A stretch of DNA of 64,000 nt from Oncomelania hupensis (Eukaryota > Mollusca > Gastropoda > Littorinimorpha > Pomatiopsidae). A model generated the notes under the pieces. That model saw only the letters and a list, made by a program, of their open reading frames with translations, ran no database searches and was not told where the DNA came from. Location of the stretch: NCBI GenBank assembly GCA_036898135.1, contig CM072525.1, positions 55,380,367-55,444,366 on the forward strand, given 5' to 3'. Both the position numbers and the translations under genes were made by a program. Shown here piece by piece: positions 21,441 through 32,374 of the stretch (the first letter of the stretch is position 1; every line of letters begins with the position of its first letter).

Positions 21441-21868
21441 ACCTTCTTCTAGTCTTCATCATCATCGTCAGCAGCAGCAGCAGCTACAATAACGACAATA
21501 ACAACAACAACAACAACAACAGCTGCATCGCTGTTGTCCTCTCCGGCATCCTCCTGGAAGTCCTCAGTGTAAACAACATTAGCGAACAATAACAACAACG
21601 ACAAAATTAGCAACATCAGCAGCACCACCACCACCTCCACCACCACCATCACCGTCAGTCTGCATGGCCACCTCCTCTTCCTCCTCTTCTCCTATCATCG
21701 TCCTTGCTTGTCTCATCTTCCTAAGCTGCTGGCACCTAAATGAAAGCACGCCCAACAAAGGATTCTGGCGCCAGCAGACAGCAATTTTGCGCATTTCAAC
21801 AGCGTAGAGGCATCTTGTTGGCTAGGATGCGTTGACTGGGGCGTTAGACAGGGCGCTTAATGCAGCAG

Positions 21869-21965
21869 GTGGGCGTCTCGGGCGTCTTCAGTTAGATCCC
21901 ATATCAGCCAGCATTTTGAGCAGCTCTTGGCTTGGAAAAGCGCTGTAAAAACAATAACAAATACT
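21869..21965 (+). mobile_element. SINE-1 3' half fragment
   Basis: Contains GGTGGGCGTCTCGGGCG, AGTTAGATCC, GAGCAGCTCTTGGC and a decayed AAAGCGCTGTAAAAAC tail, collinear with the 3' part of the SINE at 2.9 kb. Confidence 0.78.
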
Positions 21966-22384
21966 ACTTAAATGTGCACAAGGCTGGCCTTTGAAGAGAG
22001 TGGCACAATGGCGCTCTGCCAGGTTTTACTGCACTGAACCCTTTTACCGCAGCAACCCTTAGACCAATAACTGGATCAGGGAAAGCCAGAGCTGTGGATA
22101 ATCAGTTCAGCATCGAATGGTCCCAACTTCACAGCCTGGAGTTTGGTCTTTTACGCTTGCTCAAATCTACCCCACTGCAGTATGCTTAGGTCTTACACAG
22201 TTGGCTGTTACATGCATATGACCATAGAGAGCGACGCTTGTAGGCTTGGACATCTGTGACACTGAGATACTGAGGTTGAAGTTTAAGAACGACCACGTGT
22301 AGATCCATGGCGCTGTGTCACCTCTCTGTGCGCTGACGATGACCTAACAATTTGTCATTGACATCTTAGGATAATCACGACATC

Positions 22385-22425
22385 TCTTTACAGTCCGCTG
22401 GACCCCATAAACAATGACTAACTAA
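22385..22425 (+). repeat. Hairpin-tail family C fragment
   Basis: CAGTCCGCTGGACCCCATAA followed by ACAATGACTAACTAA matches the 3' end of a family whose longer copies are at 50.65-51.17 kb on the opposite strand. The GTCC-GCT-GGAC core can form a small hairpin. Confidence 0.65.
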
Positions 22426-22464
22426 GTAAGATATTCCAGTAGGATAATTACCAAGTTACCGTAC

Positions 22465-22468
<4 letters not shown>

Positions 22469-22548
<80 letters not shown>

Positions 22549-22556
22549 AAGAGAGA
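22469..22556. repeat. (GA)n microsatellite
   Basis: About 60 bp of pure GA followed by CAGAGA hexamer variants. Confidence 0.95.
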
Positions 22557-22559
22557 GGG

Positions 22560-23245
22560 ATGGAGACAGACAGACCGGCAGACACACAGACTGAGGGATG
22601 AGGGGAGAAAGAAACGAGAGATGGTCTTGATGCATGACCTCATCAACGCTATTTAACGGCGTGGACGAGACCTATCTATATACAGGCAGTGGGATACGTC
22701 TCCCCGTTGAAAGAAGGTGATAATGGTACATCGCTGTGTCTGTAATACGTGTAGCGTGGTGTTAAAGCTGTCCGCAATCTATTAAGTGCTTGGGCACTGA
22801 AAGTCTGTCTGTCAATGGCTATGAACTAGGACCATGTCTTCATCGCTGGGAAACAACTTGACGATAAATAAACCTTTGATCTACTTACTTGTGATTTGTT
22901 CCTTACGATGTAGAAGACAGAAAAGCCTGTTGATCGATCCATTAGGACAATCCAAGACTTGTGGCATGGGTGACAAACTGCGTATAATCTTAGTTTACCC
23001 CTCAGTCATCAACACGCATGTCCTCCTTGAGAAAAGCTATCGTGACCCGTTGATAAATGTATATCTGCGGTTAAAGTCATTTCAATAAAACGGAGAACTA
23101 CAAGCATTTAAACTATACAATAACGGTAGTTAGTCTAGATTGAATTATTGTCGTCTGCAGACAAGCAGACATCTTGAAATACTTATCACCTTCACCTGTT
23201 ATCTGGTGATCTAAGAAAGAACAGCTGCAGCGCGGTGTTTCTGGC
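22560..23245. other. Unannotated spacer
   Basis: No supported gene. An 84-codon plus-strand frame at 22834-23088 has no recognisable motif and ends at an ordinary AATAAA; I do not call it. Confidence 0.4.
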
Positions 23246-23251
23246 GGAAAG

Positions 23252-23253
23252 AT

Positions 23254-23295
<42 letters not shown>

Positions 23296-23337
23296 CCCTC
23301 TCTCTCCCCCCTCTCTCTCTCCATCTCTCTCTCTCTC
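23252..23337. repeat. (CT)n microsatellite
   Basis: A CT tract with CCC interruptions, joined directly to the retroelement 3' end at 23338. Confidence 0.92.
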
Positions 23338-23395
23338 TGTAAGATTAGGTTCACGCCTAAAATCTGTATCCTTGTTATAAATAAAATGTCTGAGT
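23338..23395 (+). mobile_element. Retroelement 3' end with TTAGGC hairpin, copy 2
   Basis: TGTAAGATTAGG, a GCCTAAAATCTG complement, then ATAAATAAAATGTCTGAG parallel the copy at 19769-19838, with a different loop. The (CT)n tract abuts its 5' side, so only the last 60 bp survive. Confidence 0.6.
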
Positions 23396-23574
23396 TTTAT
23401 TGGTAAGACTGATTTTAGTGATTGGATGGAAGAAAGAGAACGTATTTTTAATACATCAGATTTAAAGAAGATTTTTTAAAGAGGTTGCGTGTGAAGGTTT
23501 GAATATTTAAGGGTAACAGGCTTGTATGTTTAAGATTTGAATCATTTTATAATATTTTAAGATATTGTCTCTCT

Positions 23575-23645
23575 GGTCCTGATTTGGCTCGGAAGAGTCC
23601 GCTGGACCTAAAGCAACAACCATGTAATGTAATGTTATGTCTGAA
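23575..23645 (+). repeat. Hairpin-tail family C, 3' end copy
   Basis: GGTCCTGATTTGGCTCGGAA, then AGTCCGCTGGACCTAAAGCA, then a short ATGTA-type tail. It is almost identical over 45 bp to 42622-42666. The GTCC/GGAC pair flanking GCT gives a conserved hairpin at the 3' end. Coding sequence is absent. Confidence 0.75.
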
Positions 23646-23649
23646 TCTG

Positions 23650-23766
23650 AGTCTCTTTCTCTCTCTCCCCCCTCTCTCTCTCTCCCCTCTCTCCCCTCTC
23701 TCTCTCTCCTCTCTCTCTCCCTCTCTCTCCCTCTCTCTCTCCTCTCTCTCTCTCTCTCACCCCCCC

Positions 23767-23814
<48 letters not shown>

Positions 23815-23815
23815 C
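23650..23815. repeat. (CT)n-rich compound microsatellite
   Basis: About 165 bp of CT repeats with CCC/CCT interruptions; the Ser-Leu frames here are repeat translations. Confidence 0.95.
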
Positions 23816-24245
23816 CTCCCCCTGTCTAAATCCTGAATTATTCTTACAGACAATTTGACTGCCTTCCAGTTGTTTTGTTTTTCAAGTGGAAGAATTTTCT
23901 TTGAAGTGAAAGGGAGAACATTATCTCCACCTGTGTGATGAAACGCTTTGCCAAGAATCTTGCCAAATGCTCCATGGGAGATTACCCATCCCTATTTGCT
24001 GCATAAAGGGAAACAACTGCCTATCGCGTCAAGAACAAAGGGAGAGCTTTTCAATTTGCGATATAAATAGAAAAACAAAAAAGAAAGAGAGGTAACGTAG
24101 AAGAAACAAAACGGAGATCACAGACGGACACATTTTTATTTTTAGACTTTACAGATGAAACGTTTAAACGTTATTAAAATAGCATTTCACAAGGAAATAC
24201 AAATGTAGCTAAAACGCCCTAAAGTAAATCAGTCCAATGAGCAGA

Positions 24246-24302
24246 TGCTGATGCTGATGCTGCAGCTGCTGCTGCTGCTGGTGGTGCTGATGATGATGAT
24301 GA
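24246..24302. repeat. (CTG)n/(GAT)n compound microsatellite
   Basis: Short runs of GATGCT, GCTGCT and GATGAT units. Confidence 0.85.
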
Positions 24303-24602
24303 AATTAAAGGCCAGTAATAAGAATAAAAACCAAAGGTAACGGAGAAAGAGGAGACTTACAGAGATAATGAAATCCGCGTTGACAAAAGGGAGATAATAG
24401 AGACAGGCTCACAAGGAAGCGAAGGGAGGTAATACAGACAGCCTCAGAAGAAACAATAGGGTAACAACAGAGTGACAGAATAATCAAAGGGAGTTAATCC
24501 ACACTGTTCTGACAGTGATGATGCATTGCAGACAGAATTAATGTTGAGCTGGTTATCTTATCCTGCACCGTTCTCTTCCAAGCCACTTTAACCCAGGACC
24601 TG

Positions 24603-24705
<103 letters not shown>

Positions 24706-24806
24706 GTCTCTGCTATGCTGTATGTTTCAGAGATTGAACAACTTCTTTCACTTTATCTGTGCGAAGGACTGGTGATAGGAATGAAGTGCCACAAAATCGG
24801 AAAACC

Positions 24807-24880
24807 CTATCCTTTCCTATAACTGGAAAGTCGATGGGGCACCACAGATGATCGTTAACCAGCGTACTCCGCTCAGTGTA
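24807..24880 (-). mobile_element. RTE-like LINE, last ~70 bp only
   Basis: CCCTATCCTTTCCTATAACT, then GGGGCACCACAGATGATCGT and AACCAGCGTACTCC, match the 3' end of the GGATA-tailed LINE family. The copy stops where a 21-bp minisatellite begins. Confidence 0.82.
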
Positions 24881-25042
24881 TTCATCATACCGCTCAGTGT
24901 ATTCATCATACCGCTCAGTGTATTCATCATACCGCTCAGTGTATTCATCATACCGCTCAGTGTATTCATCATACCGCTCAGTGTATCAGTGTCATCATAC
25001 CGCTCAGTGTATTCATCATACCGCTCAGTGTATTCATCATAC
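24870..25042. repeat. 21-bp minisatellite
   Basis: About eight copies of a unit beginning CGCTCAGTGTATTCATCATA, with one shortened or rearranged copy near 24980-25000. The unit starts at the truncation point of the LINE fragment to the left. Because 21 is divisible by three, all frames stay open (Tyr-Arg-Ser-Val-Tyr-Ser-Ser on the plus strand); this does not imply a gene. Confidence 0.92.
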
Positions 25043-25344
25043 GGTTTGTCTGGGGCAAGAAAGACGTGGCGGGGGCCCAATCCTTTCCAGGCTGTTGGCC
25101 ACAGCCGAAATCCACGGTTACAGTGTGGTTCGCCTTGACCCCGAGCACGTGGTCGTTGAACCCATATAACGTGAGGTTCCTCCGACCTGGCCGGTGACTT
25201 CTGTGTAGAAGACTTTCGCCCAGTGATGCCGTGTTAGTCGCCTCTTACGACATGCATACGTCATAAAACTGTAGCAGTGATCTTCCCAGATGTGTTTCGT
25301 GTTTTACCATCGAAGAAGCGGAATGTGACTGAACACTTACACAT

Positions 25345-25672
25345 TATTTAATTTATTTATTAAATCTTTCTGATATAGCGCTTTGTTCACCTCAAGAGCT
25401 GCTCAAGGCGCTGGCCGACACAGGATCTAACTCAAGAGACGCCCGAGCCGTCGGCTTGCTGCCTTGGGTGCATAGTCTGACGCCATGACAACTGAGCACA
25501 ATGTTGGGCGACCGGGGATTGGGGAGGTGGGAAAGGGACTTAGTGTTTGCTGGGTGTATAGGTGTAGTCGGCACTCACCCGTCTAGGACATGAGCGTCTG
25601 GATCTTTAAAGTCTGCGCGGTGGAATGCCTGCGTGCTGAGAGACTAGACCTCGGTTTATACTCTTATCTGAC
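25345..25672 (-). mobile_element. SINE-1 body and tail, head missing
   Basis: On the minus strand it runs from AGTATAAACCGAGGTCTAGT through CTTTAAAGATCCAGACGCTC, GTGCTCAGTTGT, GAGTTAGATCC, GCCAGCGCCTTGAGCAGCTC to a GCGCTATATCAGAAAG tail and an A/T-rich end. It is collinear with 3030-3345 of the complete copy. The tRNA-like head is absent. Confidence 0.85.
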
Positions 25673-25751
25673 ACAGATATTGTGGATACTCCCGGCAATG
25701 CGCGGATAATTAGACAATCCAGATAGGCTGAGGCTGTACAGGTTTCATACA

Positions 25752-25759
25752 GTGTTATG
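25752..25759. repeat. Left 8-bp target site duplication
   Basis: GTGTTATG directly left of the inverted-repeat element; the same 8 bp occur at 26260-26267 on its right. Confidence 0.8.
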
Positions 25760-26259
25760 CACAAGTATATCAACTAACAAGTTAGCATCTCTCTTCTATG
25801 TCTCTATCGACGTGCGCGTACAACCGATTGCTTCCCTTTACATGCTTTGAGCTCCATAGAGCGTCATCAGCCTGAAATAACTTTTTAGAAACTTCAAAAC
25901 CCAGGGGAATTATGGGTAGAGAAATCCTTTTCTGAAATAACGTCGGCTAAATCCTTCTTTAGTTTCTTTGCTCGAGCAAAGGCAACCTCATAGGTATGGA
26001 GCACTTCGTCCATTATAACTCCATCGCTGATAATACTGCCGACAAGTTTCTGCCTTTGTTCACTACCAGAAATATGCAGTTCCTCTCCCAACTTTCGTTT
26101 CATTTCAGCGAGCACATCTTCGCGAGAACAGATTTCCCAGAATTCTCTATTCTATTTTTAGGTTTGGGATATCCCCGTTTCAATTTGTGGCTAAACGGGA
26201 CCACCGCACGTCGACTAGGGGCAATACGAGATACTAACTTGTTAGTTGATATACTTGTG
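25760..26259. mobile_element. 500-bp TIR transposon/MITE with 8-bp TSD (hAT-like?)
   Basis: The ends are inverted repeats: the first 26 bp on each side, beginning CACAAGTATATCAACTAACA, are identical, and the match continues with one mismatch to about 31 bp, then a further shared TCGACGTGCG. GTGTTATG flanks both sides exactly. Eight-bp duplications are typical of hAT, P and Merlin elements; the termini are compatible with hAT but not diagnostic. Removing the element and one duplication leaves TACAGTGTTATGTTAATG, a normal unit of the adjoining satellite, so this is a true insertion. Inside, a minus-strand frame of 73 codons (25894-26115) may be a transposase remnant. At 500 bp the element is surely non-autonomous. 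Confidence 0.8.
25894..26115 (-). pseudogene. Short frame inside the TIR element, unrecognised
   Basis: The 73-residue product is hydrophilic and Lys/Glu-rich (MLAEMKRKLGEELHISGSEQ...), with helix-like segments, and looks more protein-like than the shadow frames elsewhere. The open frame extends about 12 codons upstream of this Met to a TAG. It lies wholly within the 500-bp inverted-repeat element. I do not recognise a family. It may be a leftover exon of the parent transposase or of a captured gene; it may also be chance. Confidence 0.3.
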
Positions 26260-28850
26260 GTGTTATGTTAATGTTTACATATTACAGTGCTATGTTAATG
26301 TTTTATTACAGTGCTATGTAAATGTTTACATTACAGTGTTATATTAATGTTTACATTACAGTGCTATGTTAACATACATACAGCGCTAATTTTTACATTA
26401 AACGCTATTACATGTTTACATTGTTACATATTTAACGTTTACAATACAGCGCTAATGTTTGCTATTTACATTACATTATGTATATACATTTTTACAATTT
26501 TAACATGGTTACATTTTTAATGTTACAATACAGGTTGCTATGTTAATGTTTACAATACAGTGTTGTTATGTGTAATGTTTACAACAAGTTCTATGTTAAT
26601 GTTTACAATACATGGGTTATACAGTTGTGTTACAATACAGGTGTGTGTTACAATAATGTCAACACATGTTTAGTTGTTAATGTTTTCATTACAGTACTAT
26701 GTTAATGTTTACATTACAGTGTGTTAATGTTTTACAGCTATGGGCAATGTTTATATGTTGTACACATACATGTTTCACGTTTTAATGTTTACAAACATAC
26801 ATTATGTAATGTTACTAACAACAGTGTTATGTTTACAATAGTTTGTTAATTTGCATTACAAGTTAATGTACAATATAATGTAAGTGTGTGTTAATGTTTA
26901 CACATACATGTTTTACTTGTATGAATTACATACAATGCTATTAATGTTTACAATACATGCTATGTTAATGTTAACAATACAGTGTTTGTTAATGTGTTTA
27001 AAGTGTATAATGTTTCAAATACGTTATGTATAAATGTTAATGTTTTACAGCTTTATGTTTGATAATGTTACAATACAGGTTTATGTAATGTTTACAAATG
27101 GTTAGTTTACATGATACATGCTATGTTAATGTTTACAGCACAGGGCTATGTTAATGTTTACAGTACATTGTTTGTGTTATGTTATTAATGTTTACAGCAC
27201 ATGTCTAATGTTACAGTACAGGGGTTATGTTTATGTTTGTTTATTACAGTGTTATGTTAATGTTTACATTATACAGTGTTATGTTTAATGTTGATTACAG
27301 TGTTTATTGTTAATGTACAGTGTTTTGTATGTTACATACAGGGTTATGTTAATCTTACAGTACAGTGTTATGTGTTTTACATGGGTTATGTTAATTTTAC
27401 AGTACAGTGTTTTGTTTGTTTATTTCATGTTTACAGTTATGTTAATGTTTTATGTTAATTACACTGTGTTATTAATGTTATACAGGGTTATGTTAATGTT
27501 TACAGTAAGTGTTATGTTAATTTGTACAATACGGGTTATGTTTTGTTTACAGTAATGTGTTAGGGTTATGGTAAATAACATGCGGCTATGTTAATGTTTA
27601 CATTACAGGGTTATGTTAATGTTTACAGTACAGTGTTATGTGAAGTGTACATTACAGTGTTATGTTAATGTTTACAGTGCAGGGCTATGTTAATGTTTAC
27701 ACTACAGGGTTATGTTAATGTTTACAGTACAGTGTTATGTGAAGTGTACAATACAGGGTTATGTTAATCTTTACAGTGCAGGGCTATGTTAATGTTTACA
27801 ATACAGTGTTATGTTCATGTTTACAGTACAGGGCTATGTTAATGTTTACATTAAAGGGTTATGTTAATGTTTACACTGTGTTATGTGAAGTGTAAAATAC
27901 AGGGTTATGTTAATGTTTACAGTGCAGGGCTATGTTAATGTTTACATTACAGGGTTATGTTAATGTTTACAGTAAAGTGTTATGTGAAGTGTACAATACA
28001 GGGTTATGGTAATATTAACAGTGCAGGGCTATGTTAATGTTTACATTACAGGGTTATGTTAATGTTTACAGTACAGTGTTATGTGAAGTGTACAATACAG
28101 TGTTATGTTAATGTTTACAGTGCATGGCTATATTAATGTTACAGTACAGGGCTATGTTAATGTTTATAGTACAGGGCTATGTTAATGTTTACAGTACAGG
28201 GCTATGGTACTGTTTACAATACAGGGCTATGGTAATGTTTACAGTACAGTGCTATGTTAATGTTTACAGTACAGGTCTATGTTAATGTTTACATTAAAGG
28301 GTTATGTTAATGTTTACACTGTGTTATGTGAAGTGTAAAATACAGGGTTATGTTAATGTTTACAGTGCAGGGCTATGTTAATGTTTACATTACAGGGTTA
28401 TGTTAATGTTTACAGTAAAGTGTTATGTGAAGTGTACAATACAGGGTTATGGTAATATTAACAGTGCAGGGCTATGTTAATGTTTACATTACAGGGTTAT
28501 GTTAATGTTTACAGTACAGTGTTATGTGAAGTGTACAATACAGTGTTATGTTAATGTTTACAGTGCATGGCTATATTAATGGTTACAGTACAGGGCTATG
28601 TTAATGTTTATAGTACAGGGCTATGTTAATGTTTACAGTACAGGGCTATGGTACTGTTTACAATACAGGGCTATGGTAATGTTTACAGTACAGTGCTATG
28701 TTAATGTTTACAGTACAGGTCTATGTTAATGTTTACAGTACAGGGCTATGATAATGTTTACAGTACAGGGCTATGTTAATGTTTACAGTACAGGGCTATG
28801 TTAATGTTTACAGTACAGGGCTATGTTAATGTTTGTAATACAGGGTTGGC
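26260..28850. repeat. Satellite array, ~26-bp unit, with higher-order structure
   Basis: The consensus unit reads approximately GCTATGTTAATGTTTACAGT followed by ACAGGG, with GTTATG and GTGAAG variants. The right part (about 27590-28850) is regular. It contains a tandem higher-order duplication: about 27841-28283 and 28284-28727 match almost base for base at a 443-bp offset, including rare variants such as TTAAAGGG, GTACTGTTTAC and GGTCTATG. The left part (26260-27590) has the same words but with many insertions, deletions and irregular spacing. No gene is present; frames here are short and repetitive. Confidence 0.93.
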
Positions 28851-28919
28851 TCACACGCGGCGCAAGGTAGGAAACTGCTGGTGTCTTTGATCCCAACCTC
28901 AACGACCTTTGCTGTGCAC

Positions 28920-28985
28920 AGTTGACCAGCCCCCATAGCAGGAGTTTGAAGTGGCAAAGGCGCTATATCAAAACAATGCGTTGTA
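28920..28985 (+). mobile_element. Possible SINE tail fragment
   Basis: GGCAAAGGCGCTATATCAAA resembles the SINE-1 end (GGTAAAGCGCTATATAAGAA). The upstream part is not clearly SINE-1. Confidence 0.45.
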
Positions 28986-29344
28986 ATCCTGGAGATACGG
29001 GCAAGTATTGAGACAAGTTTGAGTTGCCCCACCCCATTGAACCAATTATCTTTCCTGAGCTATGATTATCTCCCTTTTAAAGGCTGTTCTAAGAGGGCTG
29101 GCGCCGTGCTGACATGTGAAACACGGAAAGTAGCTTAACATTGCGTCCTACAGCTCCACTCAACCTCAGATTAACATTCACAGTCTAAAACGCTCGACCC
29201 CCCCCCCCCTCCCTTCCCTTCTCATTCCTCCCTTCAACTCCCACAAACACACTACAACAAATATTTATGTCCTGGTATTTATGTGCTTTTTCTATCTGTC
29301 CCCACTCTCTCTCTCCCTCTCTGTCTCTCTCTCTGTCTCTCTCC

Positions 29345-29447
29345 TCTGCTTTCCCATCTCCATTCAAACCCACACAGCTCATCAACCTGGCAGACTGCTT
29401 TCCCATCTCCATTCAAACCCACACAGCTCATCAACCTGGCAGACTGA
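29345..29447. repeat. Tandem duplication, ~51-bp unit x2
   Basis: The unit CTGCTTTCCCATCTCCATTC...CAACCTGGCAGA occurs twice in succession. A CT-rich tract precedes it. Confidence 0.9.
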
Positions 29448-29492
29448 TATTCAAAGTCGATAAACACCCCACATCCTCTCTCAATAGTCAAA

Positions 29493-29760
29493 AGTGTTAA
29501 TTTATTTATTTTATTTCATCGTTATTACATAGCGTTTATCCAGCTCAAGAGCTGCTCAAGGCGTGGGTCGATACAGGATCTCTGTCGAGCCGCACGAGGC
29601 GCCCACGTGCAACCTTTATGCGCATAGTCTAACGTTCAGGCGACTGAGCACAATCCTGGATGTTCGGGCATGGAGAGAAGGGACCTGATTGTCAGGATCT
29701 TTACAGTCCGTGCGGTGAAATGCGTGCGTGCACAGATTAGACCTCGGTTTATACTCTCTA
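29493..29760 (-). mobile_element. SINE-1 body and tail, head missing
   Basis: On the minus strand the sequence runs from AGTATAAACCGAGGTCTA through CTGTAAAGATCCTGACAATC, AGGATTGTGCTCAGTCGCC, GATCCTGTATCGACCCACGC to GAGCAGCTCTTGAGCTGGAT and an A/T-rich end. It is a diverged relative of the 2.9-kb SINE. Confidence 0.8.
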
Positions 29761-29929
29761 AAAGCGCAGTGTCTGATGGTCAGTTTTTAAAACTCCACAC
29801 CCTCAACGGCATGAGAAAAGTCTTGTTCATTATAATGTAAACGCTGCGTCTCTGTATACCGTGCAAAAGAAGAAGAGCATGTTCAAAGAGGAAGAGAACA
29901 AGAACTGATAACAGGTTGCTGATCTCACT

Positions 29930-29932
<3 letters not shown>

Positions 29933-30005
<73 letters not shown>

Positions 30006-30055
30006 TGCAACAAAGAAATATCACCAATGAAACACAAACTGCTTTCAAAATAGCT

Positions 30056-30118
<63 letters not shown>

Positions 30119-30143
30119 GGAGAAAGAGAGAGAGAGAGAGAGA
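29933..30143. repeat. Two (GA)n microsatellites
   Basis: GA tracts at about 29933-30002 and 30060-30142, separated by about 58 bp of unique sequence. Confidence 0.95.
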
Positions 30144-30189
30144 AGAAGAAGATAAGATAATATTATAATGCAAGATAAGATAAGATAAC

Positions 30190-30290
30190 AATGTTATTTT
30201 ACAAGAGTAAAAGAGTATGCCCTCTTTTACATCTTGCCCTTGGGTCTTGTAACAATAACATTTAGTATAACAAAATAATTTTAGAACAAT
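30190..30290 (+). repeat. Dispersed repeat family D, copy 1
   Basis: TTATTTTACAAGAGTAAAAG, TCTTTTACATCTTGCCCTTG and a later TTGTAACAATAACA parallel 38155-38250. Both copies lie just after a long (GA)n tract. Unrecognised and non-coding. Confidence 0.6.
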
Positions 30291-30559
30291 AACATCATAA
30301 TGTAACAATATACTCAAGATCCAAGAGCGCGCGTGCACACACATGCACACACGCACACATGCGCACTCACGCACACACAACTTATATAAAACAATCTAAG
30401 GAAAGTTATGAATGTAGATCTCCTACTAAGTAGCTAATTAACTACTTGAAGAGAGAGACAGACAAAGACAGAGACACAGAGACAGACAAGTTAGATAAGA
30501 CAGAGACCGAGAGACAGACAGTGATAAATACATACTCGCACAGACATACAAACACAACC

Positions 30560-30587
30560 GTGCTCCATTTACATAGGAGTGCGCACA

Positions 30588-30624
<37 letters not shown>

Positions 30625-30690
30625 ATACCCTCATACACACAAACGCACACACACACGCGCGCACTTATACACACACACACACACAAAACA
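30560..30690. repeat. (CA)n-rich microsatellites
   Basis: A (CA)n core at about 30585-30622 with further CA-rich DNA to about 30690. Similar CA-rich patches occur at 31050-31110 and 31590-31640. Confidence 0.9.
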
Positions 30691-30699
30691 CCCACACAC

Positions 30700-31157
30700 T
30701 GATGATAGGAACTGAAAAACAAGGTAGAGATTTGTGCCAACCAGCCAGACCCAACAAGCCCAGTAGTAAAGAATAAGTCCCAAGAAAAAGGTGTGCATTG
30801 TTTGGTGGGTGGAGAAACAGCGGGCCAACGTCAGGAAGCCAGTGTTTGGTCTATAACTACCATGCCAAGCCTTATTTATCTTGCTGCACGAATACAGAAA
30901 AACAAAATGTTGCCAATAGCATTCCTTCCCATCAATCACTGACGAAAATCGCAACATTTCGTACATTGCACAGTGTTTTAAGGCAACAGTATTCGTTTCC
31001 AGACATGTACTAACGCCTGCAACTAACACATCCAAGCACAAACGTCAGAAAACACACACATTCACACACACACCACACACACACACACCCCCACACACAC
31101 ACATGAATACACATAATCTAGCACTGACTCATGCATACATAGGCTTACACAGGGATC

Positions 31158-31218
<61 letters not shown>

Positions 31219-32350
31219 ACTCACACCTACAAACACACACAAGCGTGTATAGATGGCAAACCGGGGATTTGGACGAAATGTAGTAATGGGAAAGTGCAAA
31301 ATGCATCTTAAAATGTAAGAATCAGATCCATGGCTCTTCCCTTCTAAACGTTGCGGTATTTCCACTCCTAACCCATCATTTATACTTCAAATTTGGCCAC
31401 AAAACAGCCCGTACGGGATACAGCACTCCCATGTACTTAGAACACTCCCATGCACTACAAGACCACTTCCATGGACTTGGAAAAAAGTGGAGCGCTAGAT
31501 AAAAGTCACATTGTGTGCATACAAAGGTAAGTGTACAACCCATTTCTCCACGTCACATACACTTCTCCTTCGTCTAACTTCACTCCAATACATGCATACC
31601 CGCACACACACACCCACCCACCCACCCACACACACACCAACAACTACTAACACGCCAGACGGTCTTAATCATTTAGATAATTTTCTCAATATACTAAGAA
31701 GTCAATGACAGCAACTGGCTAGCTGTCTGCTTGTCTCCACGCACCTCCCTCCCCCACTTACCCTCATGCTCACTTTTTTTTCTCCAAATAACGTTGTCTG
31801 ATTTATGAACCTGCACATCCTACGTAGCTTCCTCCAGCCCAACCCTCTCCCTCCCTACAACTCCACAGCCCCCTGACGTTAATGATGTATAATACTTCAT
31901 TTATCCTTTACAAACTTTTTTGGGGGAATGGAACTTTGGCGCATGAACAAAAAAAAAAAAGGCCCCTTTGAGAAAATTAAAACAAGCACCCAAATCGTCC
32001 TATGAGAATGGTAAATATAAACTTTCAGTCCATCACTGGAAAAAAATAGCTGAACTGTCAAATCTGATAATCTCCACCAAACCAGATATTATCATTTATT
32101 TTATTATTGATTTTCTCATTCTTATGTAACGCTTTCTTCATGGATGCCGAGACTCATCTCGACAACGCCATTCTCATGTCAGCATTTACAGTCTTCAAAC
32201 GTGATCGGGAATGGAACGGTGGGGGTGTCGTGATCGCCGTCGCTAACCATCTTAACTGCCAATAGATTCCCAAGCCGTCTGTCACTGATTGAGAGCTGCT
32301 ACGGATTAAGATAAAAATAATAAGGAAAAGATAAGGCGCTTGTTATCGCC
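30700..32350. other. Spacer with CA and CT microsatellites
   Basis: No supported gene. A (CT)n tract lies at about 31160-31214. The frames in this stretch lack recognisable motifs. Confidence 0.4.
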
Positions 32351-32374
32351 CCCCTCCCCTCCCCTCACCGCACC

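Noticed and set aside
22834..23088. 84-codon plus-strand frame
   Set aside because: No recognisable domain, no repeat or splice support; length is within chance for AT-rich DNA.
25062..25260. GC-rich segment right of the 21-bp array with a GTCGCCTCTTACGAC palindrome
   Set aside because: It resembles something repetitive, but I found no second copy in the window and cannot name it.
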